NCBI RefSeq assembly: GCF_900188445.1
Contig: NZ_FZOR01000022.1
Span: 1-64,000, forward strand
Length of the DNA stretch: 64,000 nucleotides
Direction: 5' to 3'
Source of the DNA: Actinomadura meyerae
GTDB taxonomy: Bacteria > Actinomycetota > Actinomycetes > Streptosporangiales > Streptosporangiaceae
Numbering within the stretch: the first letter of the stretch is position 1; each line of letters begins with the position of its first letter. Positions 58,474-64,000 of this stretch are shown in pieces. The translations under genes were made by a program, and so were the position numbers. The notes beneath the pieces were generated by a model that had not been told where the DNA came from, ran no database searches, and worked only from the letters and a program-made list of their open reading frames with translations.

Positions 58474-59457
58474 TCAGCGCGTGCCCGGGGAGAAGGAGCG
58501 GGCGGCGGCGTAGCCGGGGACCTCGGCCATCGGCGGGCGCTCCCCCACGGCGACGTCGGTGGTGCGGGCGTCGTGGCCGTCCGCGCCGCGATGGAAGCGG
58601 GTGAGCGCGGTGGAGGGGGCCTCCAGCGGGATCATCCGGCCGTGCCGCTCCAGCCGCGACCAGGCCGTCTGCATGATCTGCCCGGACATCGCGCCGAGCG
58701 CCTCGGTGGACTGGTGGGAGTGGACCCGGCGGCCGAGGTCGACCTGCGCGATCGCGTCCAGCCCAGCGTGCTGGTAGACGTCCAGCAGCAGGCCGAGCTC
58801 CACGCCGTAGCCGGTGACGAACGGCAGCCGCTCCAGCAGCGCGCGCCGGCCCGCGTACTCGCCGCCGAGGGGCTGCATGACGCCGGCGAGCAGCGGCCAG
58901 TGCATGTTGATCAGCGGGCGGGCGACCAGCTCGGTGACCCGGCCGCCGCCGCCCTCGACGCGCCGCCCGCCGTCCACCAGCGGGCGGTCGTAGCAGCCCT
59001 TCACGTAGCCGACGGCCGGATCGGCCAGCAGCGGGCCGAGCAGCCCGGTGACGTAGGACGAGGTGAACTCGCGCAGGTCGGCGTCGATGAACACCAGCAG
59101 GTCGCCGGAGGTCGCGTACAGGGACTTCCAGAGCGCCTCGCCCTTGCCGGACATGCGGCCCTGCCCGGGCAGGACGGCGTCCTGCGCGACCACCTCGGCG
59201 CCCGCCGCCGCGGCGACGGCGGCGGTCCGGTCGGTGGAGCGGGAGTCGACCACGACGATCTCGTCCACGAGCGGGATCCGCTCGACCAGGTCGGTCCGGA
59301 TCGCCGCGACGATCGCGCCGACGGTGGCCTCCTCGTCGCGCGCGGGCAGCACCACGCTGATCCGGGTGTCGCCCTTGGCGTCCAGCAGGAGGCGCGGCGG
59401 CCAGTCCGCCGCCGTGCTGGTGCGGCGGGCCAACCACGACGCGACCTCGGGCAGCAC
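58474..59457 (-). CDS. gpgS: glucosyl-3-phosphoglycerate synthase GpgS
   Basis: A 327-residue GT-A glycosyltransferase. SVVLPARDEEATVGAIV is the N-terminal nucleotide-sugar fold, LLVFIDADLREF contains the metal-binding DxD, and GGEYAGRRALLERLPFVTGY and RVHSHQ are GpgS-specific by eye. The enzyme transfers glucose from UDP- or GDP-glucose to 3-phosphoglycerate, the first step to methylglucose lipopolysaccharides or glucosylglycerate. The GTG at 59457 has GGGAGGGG. Monocistronic between the acyl-CoA dehydrogenase and ramB genes. Confidence 0.86.
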   Translation of the reverse strand: MLPEVASWLARRTSTAADWPPRLLLDAKGDTRISVVLPARDEEATVGAIVAAIRTDLVERIPLVDEIVVVDSRSTDRTAAVAAAAGAEVVAQDAVLPGQGRMSGKGEALWKSLYATSGDLLVFIDADLREFTSSYVTGLLGPLLADPAVGYVKGCYDRPLVDGGRRVEGGGGRVTELVARPLINMHWPLLAGVMQPLGGEYAGRRALLERLPFVTGYGVELGLLLDVYQHAGLDAIAQVDLGRRVHSHQSTEALGAMSGQIMQTAWSRLERHGRMIPLEAPSTALTRFHRGADGHDARTTDVAVGERPPMAEVPGYAAARSFSPGTR

Positions 59458-59597
59458 GCGGTCCCCCTCCCCTCTGGCGCGTCCCGGACGGAACGCCCCT
59501 CACTGACTAGGGAACGCCAAATCCTCCCAGATCATTCACCTGTGGGACGGGAGGCAACGAACCGACCCGAAGAGTTGACGCGGGCGCAACACGCCCG

Positions 59598-61067
59598 TCA
59601 TTCGGCGGCGTGCTTGTCGAGGAACTCGTAGACGTCGGCGTCGTCCACGCCGGGGAAGGCACCGGGCGGCAGCACGGACAGGACGTGCGAGTGCGCGCGC
59701 GCCGACGGCCAGGCCATGCCCTCCCAGCGGTCCGACAGCTCCTGCGGGGGCCGCTGGCAGCAGTCGCCGTCCGGGCAGGCCGACTTGACCCGCCGGGTCG
59801 TCTCCCGGCCGCGGAACCAGCGCGAGTCCTCGAACCGGACGCCCAGCGTGATCGCGAAGTCGCGCTCGTGGCTGGGGTCGATGTGCGAGAGGCACCAGTA
59901 CGTCCCGTTGGGGGTGTCGGTGTACTGGTAGTAGACGGAGAAGCGGTCCGCGGCGCCGAACACGTGCCGGCCGGCCCACTCGCGGCACATCCGCTGGCCC
60001 TCGATCGCGCCGTCCTCGTCCTGCGGGAACGCGAGGCCGTCGTTGGCGTACGCCTTGTAGATGGTGCCGTTCTCGTCGTTCTTGGTGAAGTGCAGCTGGA
60101 GCCCGAGGTGGTGGGTCGCGACGTTGGTGAAGCGGTGCGCGGCCATCTCGTAGGAGACGGAGAAGACGTCCGCCAGGTCCTCCACCGACAGCTCCCGCGC
60201 CGCCTTGGCCTCCTGGAGGAAGGGGACGACGCTGCGCTCGGGCATCAGGATCGCCGCGCCGAAGTAGTTGGCCTCGACGCGCTGGCGGAGGAAGTCGGCG
60301 AAGTCGCGCGGCTGGTCGTGGTCGAGCGCGATGTGCCCGAGGGTCTGCAGCAGGATCGTCCGCGGGGTGTGCATGCCGAGCTGCTCGCGCTCCAGGTAGA
60401 TCCGCCGGTTGCGCAGGTCGGTGACGGACCGGACGGAGCGGGGCAGGTCCTGCACGTACTGGAGGCTGAACCCGAAGTGGCCGACCAGCGTCATCAGCAG
60501 GCCCTGCGAGACGGCGCCGCGCCGGTACCCGACCGCGTCGAGGGTCTGCGCGGCGACCCGCTCGATGTCCGGGAAGTGGTTGCCGCGCTCGTGCATCTGG
60601 CGGCGCAGCTCGGCGTTGGCCTTGCGCGCCTCCTCCGGGCTCGCGGTGGGCTTGGTGCGGCTGCGCTTCAGCTCCCCGTACAGCGCGAGGATGTGCTCGA
60701 TCACCTCGTTCGGCATCCGCTTGCCGACCTTGAGGTGCGAGAGCCCGAGGGACCGGTACAGCGGGTCGCGCTGGGCCTCCTCCAGCTGGATCTCCAGCTG
60801 GGCGCGGCGGCTCGGCGGCTGCCGGCGCAGCAGCTCCTCCACCGGGCACTCCAGCGCGGCGGCCAGCGACTGCAGCAGCGACAGCTTCGGCTCGCGCCGC
60901 CCGTTCTCCAGCAGCGACAGCTGGGACGGGGCGCGGCCGACGCGCTCGCCGAGCTCCGAGAGCGTCAGCCCGCGGGCGCGCCGCAGGTGCCGGAGGCGCT
61001 GCCCGAAGGTGACGAGGTCGACGTCGCTCGTCAAGTTGAGGGGTTCTTCTGGTCGCAAGGTCGTCAC
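59598..61067 (-). CDS. ramB: RamB-like regulator of acetate metabolism
   Basis: A 489-residue XRE-family regulator: HTH FGQRLRHLRRARGLTLSELG (22-41) then APSQLSLLENG, followed by a ImmA/IrrE-like peptidase-type segment (LLQTLGHIALDHDQPRDFAD) and a Cys-rich C-terminal domain (KSACPDGDCCQRPP). This architecture is RamB, which controls glyoxylate-cycle genes, and it is divergent from isocitrate lyase as expected. GTG start at 61067 with no SD, maybe leaderless; an ATG at 61118 is in frame. Confidence 0.86.
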   Translation of the reverse strand: MTTLRPEEPLNLTSDVDLVTFGQRLRHLRRARGLTLSELGERVGRAPSQLSLLENGRREPKLSLLQSLAAALECPVEELLRRQPPSRRAQLEIQLEEAQRDPLYRSLGLSHLKVGKRMPNEVIEHILALYGELKRSRTKPTASPEEARKANAELRRQMHERGNHFPDIERVAAQTLDAVGYRRGAVSQGLLMTLVGHFGFSLQYVQDLPRSVRSVTDLRNRRIYLEREQLGMHTPRTILLQTLGHIALDHDQPRDFADFLRQRVEANYFGAAILMPERSVVPFLQEAKAARELSVEDLADVFSVSYEMAAHRFTNVATHHLGLQLHFTKNDENGTIYKAYANDGLAFPQDEDGAIEGQRMCREWAGRHVFGAADRFSVYYQYTDTPNGTYWCLSHIDPSHERDFAITLGVRFEDSRWFRGRETTRRVKSACPDGDCCQRPPQELSDRWEGMAWPSARAHSHVLSVLPPGAFPGVDDADVYEFLDKHAAE

Positions 61068-61184
61068 GGGTTCATCGTAGCGGAAATTTCGCAGTTCTTT
61101 CGTTACTCGCGAGTTCATTAGCGGGTTGCGGCCGGGGCATAGTCGTTGGCAAGCACCCAGGGGACGACACGGAAGGGCAACATG
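61068..61184. promoter_or_regulatory. ramB-aceA divergent promoter region
   Basis: AT-rich for this window between the two start codons. ACTCGCGAGT (61105-61114) is a perfect palindrome, and the neighbouring TTTCGCAGTT is a RamB-like AT-rich half-site by eye. The aceA SD is GGAAGGG. Confidence 0.5.
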
Positions 61185-62468
<1,284 letters not shown>

Positions 62469-62535
62469 TCCGCCCCGGCCGGCCGCGCTCCCGGGCACGG
62501 CCGGCCCGTCCTTCCCGCCCCACCCCTAGGCCCCG

Positions 62536-62569
62536 AAGGCCCCCGCGTCCCTACACCCGCGGGGGCCTT
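62536..62569 (+). terminator. aceA terminator
   Basis: Perfect 12-bp stem AAGGCCCCCGCG (62536-62547) with CGCGGGGGCCTT (62558-62569), 10-base loop, about 70 bases after the aceA stop. Confidence 0.8.
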
Positions 62570-62715
62570 ACGGTGTCCTCGGGCCCTCCGGGACCGCTCC
62601 CGCCGCCCCGGTGACACGCCGGTGATCCGGCCACATGCGGCAAGTCACCTCGACAACGCCCGGTATTGGGCGCATCGTGAGCGCGCTAGTTGATCACTCC
62701 GAGAGAGGATCCCTG

Positions 62716-64000
<1,285 letters not shown>

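Noticed and set aside
59610-61121. Long plus-strand ORF over ramB
   Set aside because: Mirror frame of a clearly conserved gene, biased to Val/Leu/Arg, no motif.

Overview
The window is about 64 kb of very GC-rich DNA with dense genes, many GTG/TTG starts, purine-rich Shine-Dalgarno sites (GGAGG) and short start/stop overlaps, which is typical of a free-living actinomycete chromosome. The gene content (RamB next to isocitrate lyase, glucosyl-3-phosphoglycerate synthase, ABC1 kinase, HelD-type helicase, several TetR/FadE pairs, a single-chain biotin-dependent carboxylase, cyanophycin genes) fits a filamentous or soil actinomycete. A Thermomonosporaceae-like host is my guess, not something the sequence proves. 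I saw no rRNA, tRNA, CRISPR, transposase or prophage structural gene.

Left third (1-24.5 kb): glpF-glpK glycerol uptake; a ThDP enzyme co-translated with a cyclase-family hydrolase; a siderophore-interacting protein behind an IdeR/DmdR-type iron box; an ABC1 kinase; a TetR gene divergent from the cyanophycin operon cphB-cphA; a PAP2 membrane phosphatase; a complete protocatechuate operon pcaH-pcaG-pcaB-pcaD-pcaC followed by an IclR regulator and pobA (4-hydroxybenzoate to 3-oxoadipate); an ECF sigma factor; an XdhC-like protein with a zinc alcohol dehydrogenase; a UspA protein overlapping a PLP-dependent deaminase/desulfhydrase; and two overlapping acyl-CoA dehydrogenases behind a TetR-type operator.

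Middle (24.5-44.2 kb): a TetR/SnoaL divergon with two identical operator-like repeats; a HelD/HelR-family RNA polymerase-associated helicase; an ABC ATPase whose Q-loop, signature and switch motifs are gone; a 1071-residue biotin carboxylase-BCCP-carboxyltransferase fusion divergent from a TetR gene; and a run of catabolic genes (aldehyde dehydrogenase, acyl-CoA dehydrogenase, acyl-CoA ligase, SRPBCC protein, esterase, gamma-glutamyl hydrolase, flavohemoprotein, XRE regulator, thioesterase, dienelactone hydrolase). Short tandem repeats sit at several gene 3' ends here and further right.

Right part (44.2-64 kb): the most unusual locus is a stand-alone HINT/LAGLIDADG protein that looks like an intein without its splicing residues, directly downstream of an intact thyX in DNA that looks less GC-rich than its surroundings. 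Then come a TPR-DUF1266 protein; an adenosine-deaminase-family enzyme whose active-site motif suggests aminodeoxyfutalosine deaminase (menaquinone route); a WYL regulator; a ChaB-like protein; an SDR; a 48-residue membrane protein; a fused anthranilate synthase TrpE(G) with a classical attenuator (leader peptide with three consecutive Trp codons, pause hairpin, intrinsic terminator); a DUF3311 protein with a monocarboxylate-type sodium symporter; a TetR gene and an acyl-CoA dehydrogenase with GTTACC-type operators; gpgS; ramB divergent from aceA; and the start of a secreted M1 aminopeptidase that runs off the end.

The overall theme is carbon catabolism (aromatics, fatty acids, acetate/monocarboxylates, glycerol) under many local TetR/IclR/XRE regulators, plus nitrogen storage as cyanophycin. 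Starts were chosen by SD spacing and family alignment. All motif statements are by eye.
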